Source: Pseudovirgaria hyperparasitica
Taxonomy: Eukaryota; Ascomycota; Dothideomycetes; Acrospermales; Acrospermaceae
Direction: 5' to 3'
Assembly (NCBI RefSeq): GCF_010093815.1
Contig: NW_022985555.1
Coordinates: 618,186 to 682,185, forward strand
Length of the DNA stretch: 64,000 bases
Below the pieces are notes generated by a model. That model ran no database searches. It saw only the letters and a program-made list of their open reading frames with translations, and was not told the origin of the DNA. Position 1 is the first letter of the stretch. Each line of letters opens with the position of its first letter. Both the position numbers and the translations under genes were made by a program. This document shows positions 54,112 to 64,000 of this stretch, one piece after another.

Positions 54112-54910
54112 CTACACACGTTCGCTTACCCATATCGCTGCGCGACATCCTCCCCTGATGACATTGGTGAGGACCTCATATGGCTGTGCTTCTTTAGCAT
54201 CATGCTCAACAGCATGGTCCAGATGCTCTAATTCCTCGTCACGAATCCTACGAATATCAGTCAACAGCTCCTCGAGCTCCGGCCCGAGACTCTGTCCATT
54301 CTGCTTCAGGTTCTCCTGCCAGTCGAGCAACGTGCGAACCTGGTCGTTATAATGCGTGCCGATCTCGGTCTCAACAGCTTCGGTACAAGCCATAGCGGCC
54401 TCGCGGCCCATAATAGCGGTGCCCCAGCCTAGAACTGTAGCAGCTGCAGTCCATACAGGATACATAGCGGTCGGTCGGATCCGGTGCTTGGATATAAGTT
54501 CGTTGAACTTCGTGAAGTGGCCCGCTTCTTGGTCGTACATATGCTTCATCAGAGGGCGCAGATGCGGGTGTGCGCGGACTATCGGTGGTGTCTGGGCGCC
54601 ATAGATTAAGACTGCGGCGAGCTCGCCTGCCTGGTTGACGCGGAGCTATATATCGTGAGTCAGGGTCCGCTTGTGTGCGGCATGTACGTACAGCGCTTTC
54701 TAAATATCGTCTTTGCTCAGTGGTCAGAGAGGGGTTCTCCGATGGTAATGGTTTGCTAGGGGCTTGAGATATGGATTCCGATGCTGATGACATGCATGCC
54801 CTTTGATTCACGCAAGTGAAGAATACAGACCTAGGATATAGGAAATCGCATAGTGGCCGACTTGATAACCGTAAAGTCTGGCAATTCCGGACGATTAAAC
54901 CTGAAGCCAT
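54112..54910 (-). CDS. COQ7: Ubiquinone biosynthesis hydroxylase Coq7
   Basis: Di-iron 5-demethoxyubiquinone hydroxylase on the matrix face of the mitochondrial inner membrane, the penultimate step of coenzyme Q synthesis. Exons 54910-54692 and 54645-54112 (phase 0) encode 250 residues. The N-terminal ~50 residues are rich in Arg/Ser and lack acidic residues early on (MASGLIVRNCQTLRLSSRPL), as a presequence. Iron ligands appear in family order: Glu81 in NQAGELAAV, Glu113/His116 in YDQEAGHF, Glu in AVETEIGTHY, and Glu/His in DEELEHLDHA. It shares a divergent promoter with RTF1. Confidence 0.95.
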
Positions 54911-55385
54911 GTCGTCGCCGTTCAGCTTTCCGGGCGACAGCAGGTCTCAGTGTATTGTTATTGTACTAACAGAGCCCATACCAAACGCATCATTGACGTC
55001 TTGGATGTAGTCACGTGGTGGCCTTAACCAACCCTTGGCGCGTAAACGGCAAAATGCCGGGGTAATTGCTGCCGCGTTCGCGTCCCCCTGCTCCAGGCTT
55101 GCCTATTCACGAAGTGGTTCGTTGTTCACTCCCATTGTTATACCAGCCTTCGTCAATCCAATTCAGGCCATTCACCAGCTACTTTTGGGATCTTGCACGA
55201 TATTCTTGCAAATTTTTCACCAACCCCTCAGTCTTGGACCATATACCCCATCCCTCGTCCGATTCTCATCATCCCATCTGCATTTCATACCAGCTGAACA
55301 CTCCCCTCTCATACACGATTTCACGAAAGGTCTACAGACGACTGACAAAAAGCATTCACCGCACCATCTTACAAACACCGTCACG
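54911..55385. promoter_or_regulatory. Divergent promoter (COQ7 / RTF1) with CACGTG box
   Basis: A 475-bp region. GTCACGTGGTG at about 55010-55020 is identical to the word upstream of TOP2. The right half is CT- and CAT-rich, like an RTF1 leader. An in-frame ATG at 55035 would extend RTF1, but its residues do not look like the family. Confidence 0.5.
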
Positions 55386-57003
55386 ATGTCGGACAATGGA
55401 GACCTCGATGCAGAGCTTCTCGCGCTCGCTGACGAAGAGGAGGAGGAGGAGGAGGAGGAAGCAGAATCGGGGGAAGCGTCCGCGCCAGGCTCACCTGACT
55501 CTCTAGGTTCTGGAGCAATGTCCGAGTCAGACGACGAAGGTGCCATAGTCGAAGATGGAGGCTCTCTTTACCCGCTGGAAGGGAAATATCGAGACGCGAG
55601 TGACAAGGCTAAGATCCTAGGTTTGTCTGAAATTCAGCGCGAACAGATCTTAGCAGATCGTGCGGCAGAAATTGAGAAGCAGACACAAGACAAATATCTG
55701 GAACAGCTTTTCCAGCAACGAGACAAGAAGAGAAACGCCGAAGCTGCCGAGCTTGACGAGATTCAACGAAAGACCAGTCGCCCGAAGGTGAAGGCCCATG
55801 ATCCACTCGAGAGCTACAAGCGCAGCCGAGAACAGCGAGGTCAAGAACTCCAGCGACAACGTGAGCGTAAAGAAAGAAGGGGCCGGGCTTCTCGCTCCCC
55901 ATCATCGGCCAGACCAGAGTCAGAAAAAGATGCCGATGGCGATTCTGACGAAGTCGAATATGCTGAGAATCGCCGAGTTCCGCCTAAAGAGGATCCTCCC
56001 GCGGATATCAAGGACGTCATGCATGCGCTAATCAAGAGAGAAAACTTCGCCAAAGTCTGCTTCTGGCCAGACTTTGAGAAAGCGCTGTTAGACTGCTTCT
56101 GTCGCGTGAGTGTTGGGCCTGGAGAGCATGGAGCCAACACCTATCGTATTGGTCAGATCACAGGTAGTTGTCACCTCACGAGACTTCCTTTGCATCAACT
56201 TACAACTTATCAGGTTTTGAGACGAAGCAGCCTTACGTGGTCGAGAATGATAAAGGAAAGAAAATAATGACAGACTTATATGTTACGTGCAAGCATGGGC
56301 GCGATGTCAAAACCGTTCCATTCTCGCACGTATCGAACTCGAGAGCTACCGAGGTTTGTCTTGCTATCCTATGGTCTGCATTACTCTAATAACCTACTCT
56401 TAGAACGAATTCGACAGGTACAAGGCTGTGGTAGCAGCAGAAGGGAAGAAATTTCCAACTAGGTCTGTCGTGCATGGAAAGCTCGAGGACATAACGAATC
56501 TGCTCAATCGGCGATTTACAGACCAAGAGTTGAGTGAAAAACTTAAGCGTCAAGACAAATATGCAGCTAGGCTCATGGAGCTTACTGCCTCAGCTCTGCC
56601 AGCGAGACAAAGCCAATCACAAATGCAAGCTGATAGACTGGCGAATTTAAATGCTGAGAATCGTCGGAAGAATAACGAGGAGATCCGTAATGCTCTTCTA
56701 GAAGAGCGAAGAGTCGAACGAAAGAGACGGCAGGCAGCACAGAGGAAGTATGAAGAGAGACAAAAATTGGAAAGGGCCCAGGCTGAGAAAGAAACCACCA
56801 AAGCAAGGCTTGCTGTACCAACCGATGACCTCTTCGATGGTAGCGACATCAGTAGAACAGCTACACCCGGCGGCAACGAACTCTCACGAGCCGGCACGCC
56901 ATTGCAGAAGAAAGAGCGCAACGCTATACCGACATTCAAGAAGAAGGCAATGGACGACGATGTCATTGCGGCTATGGACTTTGGCCTTGAAGTCGACATC
57001 TGA
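55386..57003 (+). CDS. RTF1: Paf1 complex subunit Rtf1 (Plus3 domain)
   Basis: Elongation factor that links the Paf1 complex to Spt5 and promotes H2B ubiquitination. Exons 55386-56163, 56214-56353 and 56404-57003 encode 505 residues. The N-terminus is acidic, with a nine-Glu run. A helical charged region (EIQREQILADRAAEIEKQTQ) and a basic segment follow; they match the histone-modification domain area. The Plus3 domain spans about 218-345: DVMHALIKRENFAKVCFWPDF, ANTYRIGQITGFETKQPY, then KHGRDVKTVPFSHVSNS. The C-terminal half is coiled (NAENRRKNNEEIRNALLEER) and ends MDFGLEVDI. The start MSDNGDLDAELLAL is typical of fungal Rtf1. Confidence 0.95.
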
Positions 57004-57667
57004 ACTGACTTGGTGGTCGCTACAATCGCACATGTACTATGGTTATAGATACTAGGGAGACAGTATATGATGCCCAAAATCAGTCTTCCTAGTAGATGGA
57101 TAGGAAAGGGCTCGACGCTAGGGAAAGCAGTTGCGCATATTGACTGGTGTAGGAGCATTGCATTCTTGAATCTCAAGTAACTATCTCACGGCATTTCAGC
57201 ATAGGGTTGACCTCTCATTTCTCCCAAAAGTGAAGAATAATTCTGTTGTTATCATCCATCGATGAACTCGCCCCAAATACCGCCTGATCATATCTTGGAT
57301 GTAAGCAGATACTAACTTTCAGCGGGTTGTTCGAAGCACGACTTGACCTGCCGGCTTGCTAACAATTTCACAGAATACATGATAAGGATGTCTTGACTCT
57401 TCAGTTGTCACTGTTCCAAGGTTAGAGCCGCCTCGAAATGGCGCACTGGCCCACTTCCTTTAGCGTTTGGGGGTGGTCGCACTACTGCAGAGTCAAAGAA
57501 CGTGACGCGTTTCCTCGTCGTTGTCGCTGTCGTACAAATACGAAATAATCCCTCTCATCGCTCTCCGACACCTCAACCTCGCCCTGCCCCTCGAGCCGAG
57601 AGCTGCCTTTACTATCGACGGTCTCGACTAAGTCAGCGCCAGTCGAGCAGCTTTCCACATTACCATC
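57004..57667. other. Intergenic: transporter promoter
   Basis: 660 bp. The part just before 57668 is CT/CG-rich and leader-like. Nothing else was found. Confidence 0.4.
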
Positions 57668-59050
57668 ATGGCCGAGAAAGTCACCGCCATGCGGGAGCAC
57701 CTGCGCAGAACACAAGCCTACAACCTCAAAACACTCCGGACTTCGCCTCTCGCAGAGATATCTGGTTCACTGGGTGACCTAGGCACACTTCTCCCAATCA
57801 TGATAGCTCTCACCCTGCGCGGCTCCATATCACTCCCTGTGACCCTTCTCTTCACAGGCGCCGCCAACATCGTGACTGGAGTCACATTCGGCCTGCCACT
57901 CCCAGTACAGCCAATGAAAGCCATCGCTGCAGTGGCGCTTGCGAAACACTTCTCACTGAAGACCATGGCTGCTAGTGGCATCGTGATGGGCGCAGTTGTA
58001 GGTGCGCTGAGCGTGCTAGGCCTGCTGAAGTGGGTAGAAAGAGTTGTTCCAGCAGCGGTGATACGTGGAATCCAGGTCGGTGCTGGACTGAGCCTTTGTA
58101 TCAGCGCTGGGGCATCGACATTGATCGGAGGTCTAAGGACAGCAGGACCGTGGTTGGGAGATAACTACATTTGGGCCTTTGCAGCAGCACTCGTGCTCCT
58201 TCTCAGCATTCCGTTCCCACGCTTCCCTTATGCACTCGTCGTCTTTGTAACTGGTCTAGTCCTCGCCGTAATCCGAATCCACACATCGCATGATAAGCTC
58301 GAACTCCCGCACAGGACACTTGGATTTCACACCGTCGTTCCGCACGGTGCCGACTTCATCGAGGGCACATTCTCCGCCGCGCTTGGCCAACTGCCCCTCA
58401 CAATTCTCAACTCCATTATCGCCGTCACATCGCTATCCAACATCCTCCTAGCGTCGCGCCCCACGCCCTCTACAACCACAGTCGGCATCTCGATTGCTGT
58501 TATGAACCTCGTCGCGCCCTGGTTCGGCGGCATGCCCGCGTGCCACGGCTCTGGTGGTCTAGCTGGTCAATATCGTTTCGGTGCACGTAGCGGGAGCAGC
58601 GTCATCATTCTAGGTGCTGTCAAGATGATGCTTGGAGGCATCAGTCTACGATGGGGCCATGGCGTGGCGCGCTTGCTGGGCGAGTTTCCACGCTCCATTT
58701 TGGGAATCATGGTTCTTGCTGCGGGAATCGAGTTGGCGCGGGCAGGAATCAGTCTGAATGACACTCAAGCTGATGCAGACGTGACGGAGGACGACGGCGA
58801 TCTTAGTCATAGAGCACCGAAGCTGTCTGACGCCGAAAAGACGGATCGATGGATGGTGCTGCTAGTCACCGTTGCAGGACTACTTGCCTTCAAGAATGAC
58901 TTCGTAGGTTTTGTGGCCGGCATGTTGTGGCACTGGGGCCTGAAAGTATCGCGAGAGCTTCACAACAGTAGAAATCAAGATGAAAGCTTCTGGAGCAGAC
59001 TACGTGGTCATTCAACGCAGAATGAGGAGTCAAGAGGGTTACTTCATTAG
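57668..59050 (+). CDS. MOT1-type molybdate/sulfate family transporter
   Basis: A 460-residue integral membrane protein of the MFS_MOT1 family, whose plant and algal members carry molybdate with high affinity. It is a single exon. The double family signature is present: EISGSLGDLGTLLPIMIAL near residue 30 and PVQPMKAIAAVALAKHFS near 80. The second half has the matching NLVAPWFGGMPACHGSGGLAG segment. About ten hydrophobic spans can be seen, for example LLFTGAANIVTGVTFGL, GIVMGAVVGALSVLGLL and FAAALVLLLSIPF. The C-terminal ~40 residues are hydrophilic. Molybdate as substrate is inferred from the family. The vacuole or plasma membrane is possible. Confidence 0.92.
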   Translation: MAEKVTAMREHLRRTQAYNLKTLRTSPLAEISGSLGDLGTLLPIMIALTLRGSISLPVTLLFTGAANIVTGVTFGLPLPVQPMKAIAAVALAKHFSLKTMAASGIVMGAVVGALSVLGLLKWVERVVPAAVIRGIQVGAGLSLCISAGASTLIGGLRTAGPWLGDNYIWAFAAALVLLLSIPFPRFPYALVVFVTGLVLAVIRIHTSHDKLELPHRTLGFHTVVPHGADFIEGTFSAALGQLPLTILNSIIAVTSLSNILLASRPTPSTTTVGISIAVMNLVAPWFGGMPACHGSGGLAGQYRFGARSGSSVIILGAVKMMLGGISLRWGHGVARLLGEFPRSILGIMVLAAGIELARAGISLNDTQADADVTEDDGDLSHRAPKLSDAEKTDRWMVLLVTVAGLLAFKNDFVGFVAGMLWHWGLKVSRELHNSRNQDESFWSRLRGHSTQNEESRGLLH

Positions 59051-60149
59051 ATCAACATAAATTCGCCCCCCTCGTACCAAGTTGGGTACTCTGAGCAGTC
59101 AATTATTTGCGCTTTAGCACGCATAGCATAAAGCCATATCACCAGCATAGCATCAGCATCTATAGAGCGAATTATATTACAAGCCTGTCCACCACCGAGC
59201 ACTTTTCACACTGGATTCCGATCAGAATAGGTAACAGCTGACACCTAAGAATCAAGCGCGACCCTATCTATACATAGTCAGTGACTGTCGAGGCTACACG
59301 GGCATCTTCTGGTGGAAGGCTACAACACCCTCTCGTTGTACAGAACGTGTCTAGTCTACAATCAAAAGGTTTGTCTTCCACCGACAACGGTTAATGGTAT
59401 CACATGTCTGTATGACTATTCGTTTCTTGCAATAGGATTGAGGTATAGTACACGTCTTCTACTTCTACGATACTATAGATAATCCAGCTACCCACAACAT
59501 GTGCATCACTTCAAAGACATGATATTTACGGCTCAATTACAAGCCTTAAATGACTATACACGACTCCAGTGCCGCCTCATACTGCGATCTCTGCTGTCCA
59601 CTGTCTTTCTTACACGATATTGTCCCGATATATACGACCAATGAAGCCGAATCTGGGTGTATCGAAGATATGCGCAATCTCCCTAGACGCCTCATCTTCC
59701 GCACCCTCATCTGGTCCCATCAATATCGACATGGCCACGCCGACCGTCTCGTTCGACTTACGGCGTTCTCCTTGGGACAACCTTGAACCCTGACCCATGC
59801 CGGATGCTGCATATTCTCAGACGGTCATCTCTGCGATTGAAGTGCATGATGATGATGATGAGGATGACGCAAGAAGGATTTATGCTTGAGTATGATATCA
59901 TACCGCAAATGTCAAGTGAGATGTCTATGTGGAGAAAATTCAAAAGGGCGTCGCTTTCTATTGTTTGATTCGGCCGGTGGTGGCGATAGGCATCGAGTTT
60001 GAACCCGTCGGTATAGCCTAGTTTCAAATCAGGGAGGTACTTATACGTAAGATCATACAGATCAAGCTAATCACGATCAGAAGGCGACATAAAAATTGAT
60101 GCAAGACCTTCCGTAAGGCCACACACACCGCGACTTATGGTATTCGGAT
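59051..60149. other. 1.1-kb convergent intergenic region
   Basis: It lies between the stops of the transporter and the 2EXR-like gene. It holds short overlapping frames only, with a GATGAT microrepeat near 59846-59865. No RNA gene was seen. Confidence 0.4.
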
Positions 60150-61163
60150 TTATACTTTGTCATTTAGTGAGCAACTGCTTTGAACCCTAAGCCACCACGT
60201 CCTAAAATTGAGTGGGTGCCGTCTTTTCTCTTGTTTGACAAAGAAGATCTGTTCGAGTATTCCCAATGCTGTATACTTACCAACATTTTTCAGAACCAAG
60301 CCGCCTGTCCTAATCCGAATACCGCGGAGAAGCTTGCGCTCAATAGAAGGATCATACACGCTAATAAGACTGCATGTATTACGTTCGAGGTCGACCACCT
60401 CATTTCTTTGCTTGTCAATAATCGTCAACGATTCCAGGATGTCAAAACCGCATTTTTTCAAGGCTGGAAAAACGATCCATTTATCCGATAACTCGTCTAT
60501 TGGGAGGTGGATTCGTAGGTGCTTGATATTTTTTCCAAGATCTCCGGTCGGTATCTTGAAGGTCCATCTGTGCATATCAGTTCTATTATAAGTCATCCTA
60601 CACCAGTGTAATGAGGCTTACAAGTTAGCTTGGAACCCGTGCAAAGATCGCAGTCTTTGGTCGTATGGTTGATACCCGTTGTCAGAATTGACGGTTAATG
60701 TTGACGTCAATGCAAAGACATTCAATCGGCAGAAGATGTCCATAGCCTCCTTACGCACCTGTTTGCTGACTCGAAGAAGAGGTGTATGAGATAAGATTAC
60801 ACTGCACGAGATTTCGTTGACAGTGTAAGGCGACCACACACAATGAAGCTTGTATATCATGTTGCGGCATTCCATACTGAGACGCAAAAAGGGTAATATT
60901 TGAGTCGCAGTTTCGACCGTTCGGGCTCGCTCTGCTTCGGCCCGCCATGAATCGGACTGCCATGTTTGATAAAGCGTCAACCCAAGCCGTTCTGCTTTTA
61001 GTGAGTTTGGTGAGCCTGGTGGCTTTAATGAGTCTAGTAACTCTGATGATGCTAGTGACTTTGATGATTCTGAAGACGATGATGACCCGTAGAAGAGGTC
61101 CGAGTCACTGCTGTGAGGCGATGGTAATGATGGTGGCAGCAATAAGGGTGTGAGATCATCCAT
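60150..61163 (-). CDS. 2EXR/F-box-like fungal protein
   Basis: A 319-residue protein encoded by exons 61163-60622 and 60567-60150 (phase 2). The N-terminal ~60 residues are Ser/Leu-rich and repetitive (SSSSSESSKSLASSELL). The segment ILPFLRLSMECRNMIYKLHC resembles the LPxEIRxxIY motif that opens many fungal 2EXR/F-box-like proteins. It is followed by ILSHTPLLRVSKQVRKEAMDIF, another hallmark (LLxVSKQVRxEA). The C-terminal half (FKIPTGDLGKNIKHLRIHLP) has the beta-strand plus helix pattern of that family. These proteins are numerous in Pezizomycotina and mostly without known function. Confidence 0.8.
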
Positions 61164-61869
61164 TCTGTTTACATCCGACAGTTGTGTTTTTGGGGGATTA
61201 AATCACAATAGTTATATATTACAGCGAGGGTTGGAAAGATTGACTTGCTTAAGTCTTTGTGGTGCCTACAAAACATTGAAACAGGAGTTATGTAACGAGA
61301 TAGATGGGCTCTCATTCTGGGGCGGAGATTGCGTGCGGTACTCTTGAACGCTCTTACTTCGCTTCTGCTTCAAGTGGAGCAGGAGAACACAAAGCCGTAG
61401 GGCCTTCAGCTTGTAAGCTATTTGTGTCATACGTCGCTCAACATAGGAAGAGCTATAGAATGCTTGCTTGTAGCTGCTTCCTATGTCAGAGTGGCACGTA
61501 CTTATTGGTTGCTTTTCTCATGCTTTGCATCTTTAACTTAACAACAGTCATTCCTTACTAATGACCCTAAGGACTACCTCTACAGCATATTATTGTCGAA
61601 CCCTCATGAACCTGCTAACCCTGAGGCGGGTGGTAAACTGCTCGAGCCGCCGGAACGGGGAGGTCTCGGGAACCATGAGGCAATGAGTATAAGCATCTGC
61701 GCATGTTGTAACATCTGAATGCATGATTCTTCTTTGGGACACATCTGGCTATTATATAATACATATAGCAAATATCTATCCTAAGTCGGAATTTTGATCA
61801 AGTGGCGGTAAGGGAAGTTTATAACTATTTAAATAAAACACAACAGATCATATACAGCTGACCACCTAG

Positions 61870-62340
61870 CTAGACTGTCTCGACGGAACCATCTTTCTTA
61901 GTATCGACGTCCACAAGCTCAAGATGCTAGTTGCATCTCACGATATAGCTATGCTCTCTCGGTTCAAAGTACGAATCCCATGTGTGCATAGTAGATCCTT
62001 ATAGACTGTAACAGTGGCATCGCATCCATTTCCAGGGGTAACGAGAAGTCTACACTGGGTGTCACCAGGCGTGCCATGGTGAACCTTGGAGTACGAGTTG
62101 GAGTGCTTGTTGGAGCATGAGTTGCTTTCGGTTTGGTCGCTAACTTTGTAGAGTCGGAGCAGAGTTGAGGTTGGGAGTCTGCGATCAGATCAAACTTGCA
62201 GCGGTATACTTATACTGAGGTCGAGACGATGAGGACCACAAGGGCGACGGCGGTGAATGATAATTGAAATAAGGGGACGTCTTGACTTCTGAGATAGACG
62301 GAGAACTTGTGAAGATAATCAACTGCTTTGATGTCAGATG
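61870..62340 (-). pseudogene. Probable decayed small secreted Cys-containing protein gene
   Basis: On the minus strand a hydrophobic, signal-like stretch (LSFTAVALVVLIVSTS) is followed by segments with cysteines (TQCRLLVTPGNGCDATV). A coherent C-terminal stretch ending in VDTKKDGSVETV and a stop comes next. A TATAAATA box lies upstream (62380-62373). The parts sit in different frames and no clear start codon opens them, so the locus looks broken in a few places. Family and function are unknown. Confidence 0.35.
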
Positions 62341-62372
62341 CCGGGGAACTTTATACTTTTCCCTGCCGCTGT

Positions 62373-62380
62373 TATTTATA
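62373..62380 (-). promoter_or_regulatory. TATAAATA box upstream of the secreted-protein relic
   Basis: A perfect TATAAATA on the minus strand, about 30-40 bp before the leader-like sequence of the relic. The position fits a core promoter, but the match may be chance in AT-rich DNA. Confidence 0.3.
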
Positions 62381-63640
62381 TATCTGGATCTGTGCTTGGT
62401 TTAATGTTGAGTTGTATAATAACCAGCACGACATCGCTCTTTGCTCTCGTCTACGATCTGAGGTGGGTACGAACAACGTGAATATTGCGGGATCCATTTT
62501 CAGAATCTTTCTCGTTTACCCTGGTCAGGTACGGAGACTTGCAAGAGTCTAAACATGTTGTTACACCATTAGCTTTACCTTAAACTGTAGGTCTTATTAG
62601 CATAAACGAACAAGCTCCTAAAACTCTCTTGGAACGCACCGCCAACATAAACGTGGAGATACGACTTGACTGAATTTGAAAGGCATGATCATTTAGATAC
62701 CGGGAAGCTTTGGAGGCAAGGGTTACTATGGGTGCTAGCGACAATCCGGATTTTGATAGACCAGGCTACAGATACATGTCGCTTTGGATTTTGCGAAACG
62801 AGTCCGCTCTTCATTTAGATTTCCAAACGAAAGAACGGTTTCTAAAGGTGTCTTGTCATTCTAGACTCCATAACAAAGTTTGTCGTATACCCGAACGGTT
62901 TGTAGATAGACTGCTTTATGGAGTCGAGTGATGATTGCACCCTGAGATGACAAGGTAATATATGTATATGGCTAAAGAGAAATGGGCAAGCTCAATGGGA
63001 TGTCCAGGTTCGATTCTACTGGCAAATGTACAGACAAGCTTATAATGCTACTTTGAAGAAAGTGAGCAGGTAGATGCGAACCTTCATTGCACGTGGCTGC
63101 GTGATGTCGGGTACTATGTCCCGCAATCATGTCTACCAAAATCAAGCGCAAGCATTGACACGTTAATTTGATTCTAGATCATGTTATATAAGGTTCTGCG
63201 GTAGTTCGTTAAAGATTCCGGGTCGGTGGAGGTGTTGCTTCGATGGATGTGCGTAATATCAACAGAGAACGATGACGAACAGTGATAATTAGTACCTCAG
63301 GTGATACCTCAGGCACGTCACGAGATAGTGGAGATTGTTCGGAGATAGAAGTTTTCAAGGATCCCCAGAATCAACTTTCCGATGCGGATCGTCATTCTGC
63401 ATGCGTCCCCGCAAACACCTATCAGAACGCAGAAGTAATCTACAACCTGGGCAGAACAGAACCACACAATCTCAACCCCTAGGGACCTATGTCAGTCTCT
63501 CGAGTGCCACCTCAACGCTCGTCTGTACCTGTTATCGCCGAGATATGTCATATCTTTAATTGGGGGGCTGATGCGCCTCCGTACCTATCGTTCACACCGG
63601 CTATCCTTCGCCCGCACTGGATAGCTCCATCGGCATTGCA

Positions 63641-64000
63641 ATGAAATTCGCAAAGTTGGTTTTCTCTAACGTGTAGCCACTTATCACTGACCACCTTACA
63701 GAGAGCTCGATCGAGATGCCGTGCCCGAATGGCGCTCGACGTACCTCAATTACAAAGTCAGCAGCCCCAGTGAAGCTCTGCAGGCCTTATGCTGATAGCT
63801 CACAGAAAGGAAAGAAGCTCTTGAAGGCCATAACAAGAGCCCAGCATGCTGCTGGAACAACCAGAAGTGGATCTATCCGTCAGCGTGGAACCTATCGCTC
63901 ATCTTCCACTGGTGCTGCCACTGCGGAGGGCTTTGTAACAGATAATGCTCATGTAAGATATCTGGCGAACATCATTCAGTGTACCTAATCGTGCTAACTG
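63641..64000 (+). CDS. SPX-domain protein, N-terminal part (SYG1/XPR1-like)
   Basis: The first exons of a gene cut by the window edge: 63641-63654, 63702-63756 and 63806-63952, with an intron starting at 63953 (GTAAGA). The protein begins MKFAKELDRDAVPEWRSTYL and continues NYKKGKKLLKAITRAQ, the start of an SPX domain, which senses inositol pyrophosphates. The VPEWRxxYLxYKxGKK pattern is typical of the SYG1/XPR1 phosphate-exporter group, where an EXS domain would follow outside the window. The later residues in exon 3 (RSGSIRQRGTYRSSS) form a Ser/Arg-rich SPX insertion. Identity beyond the SPX start is inference. Confidence 0.8.

Larger units (their letters stand above)
61164..63640. other. 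2.5-kb gene-poor region
   Basis: This is the promoter side of the 2EXR-like gene and the upstream region of the SPX gene. It holds a probable relic of a small secreted protein gene (61870-62340, listed separately). The short frames at 62328-62552, 62710-62931 and 63282-63482 have no recognisable content. Confidence 0.45.

Noticed and set aside
55035-55385. Longer N-terminus for RTF1
   Set aside because: The frame is open but the residues look like translated leader. The family start is MSDNGDLDAELLAL at 55386.
62960-63040. Second tRNA-like element (TGGCTAAAGAG with GGTTCGATTC)
   Set aside because: A- and B-box-like words occur at about the right distance, but the T stem mispairs and there is no acceptor stem.
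1-64000. Secondary-metabolite cluster
   Set aside because: There is no PKS, NRPS, terpene synthase or cluster regulator. The reductase, peroxidase and transporter are scattered among housekeeping genes.
1-64000. Transposable elements or endogenous viral sequence
   Set aside because: No transposase, reverse transcriptase, integrase or capsid-like frame and no long terminal or inverted repeats were recognised on either strand.

Overview
The window is nuclear DNA of a filamentous ascomycete (Pezizomycotina; a Dothideomycete is my guess, not proven). The evidence is short 45-60 nt introns with GTRNGT donors and CTRAC branch sites, compact gene spacing on both strands, and orthologues with fungal-only families such as MIM2, MGR3-like, AIR-type zinc knuckle and WSC proteins. 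No transposon, retroelement, rRNA array, CRISPR array or convincing tRNA was found. I count about 28 protein genes. Splice sites were assigned by eye, and reading phase was checked across every proposed junction.

Left part (1-20.1 kb): TOP2 (C-terminal end cut by the window edge), a nucleotide-sugar 4,6-dehydratase, the spliceosomal zinc-finger protein SNU23, a secreted haem peroxidase fused to two WSC domains, and three unrecognised proteins. One of the unrecognised genes is followed by a 37-bp minisatellite and, further on, a diverged duplicated segment. A 3-kb gene-poor stretch follows.

Middle (23.2-41.4 kb): a Rab-GAP (TBC), a mitochondrial MGR3-like TPR protein divergent from an HMCES/SRAP abasic-site protein, and then a very unusual 1024-residue fusion of an isochorismatase-like domain, an AlkB dioxygenase and a GST. 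After these come an unknown protein, a single-pass membrane protein with two PPxY motifs, TFB5 (TFIIH), a GFA/CENP-V-type zinc protein, RACK1 with a probable U24 box C/D snoRNA in its third intron, and a dienoyl-CoA isomerase.

Right part (42.9-64 kb): an AIR-like zinc-knuckle/RGG protein divergent from NOP13, then MIM2 divergent from SUI3 (eIF2-beta), AIM24, an aldo-keto reductase of the potassium-channel beta type, COQ7 divergent from RTF1 (Paf1 complex), a MOT1-type transporter, a 2EXR/F-box-like protein, a probable decayed small secreted protein, and the first exons of an SPX-domain gene cut by the right edge.

Most genes are unrelated housekeeping genes. Themes that recur are RNA and ribosome biology (SNU23, RACK1 with U24, AIR-like, NOP13, SUI3), mitochondria (MGR3-like, MIM2, AIM24, COQ7) and DNA topology or repair (TOP2, HMCES, AlkB fusion, TFB5). 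The strongest novelty candidate is the isochorismatase-AlkB-GST fusion next to HMCES. Second are three GC-AG introns and the intronic snoRNA.
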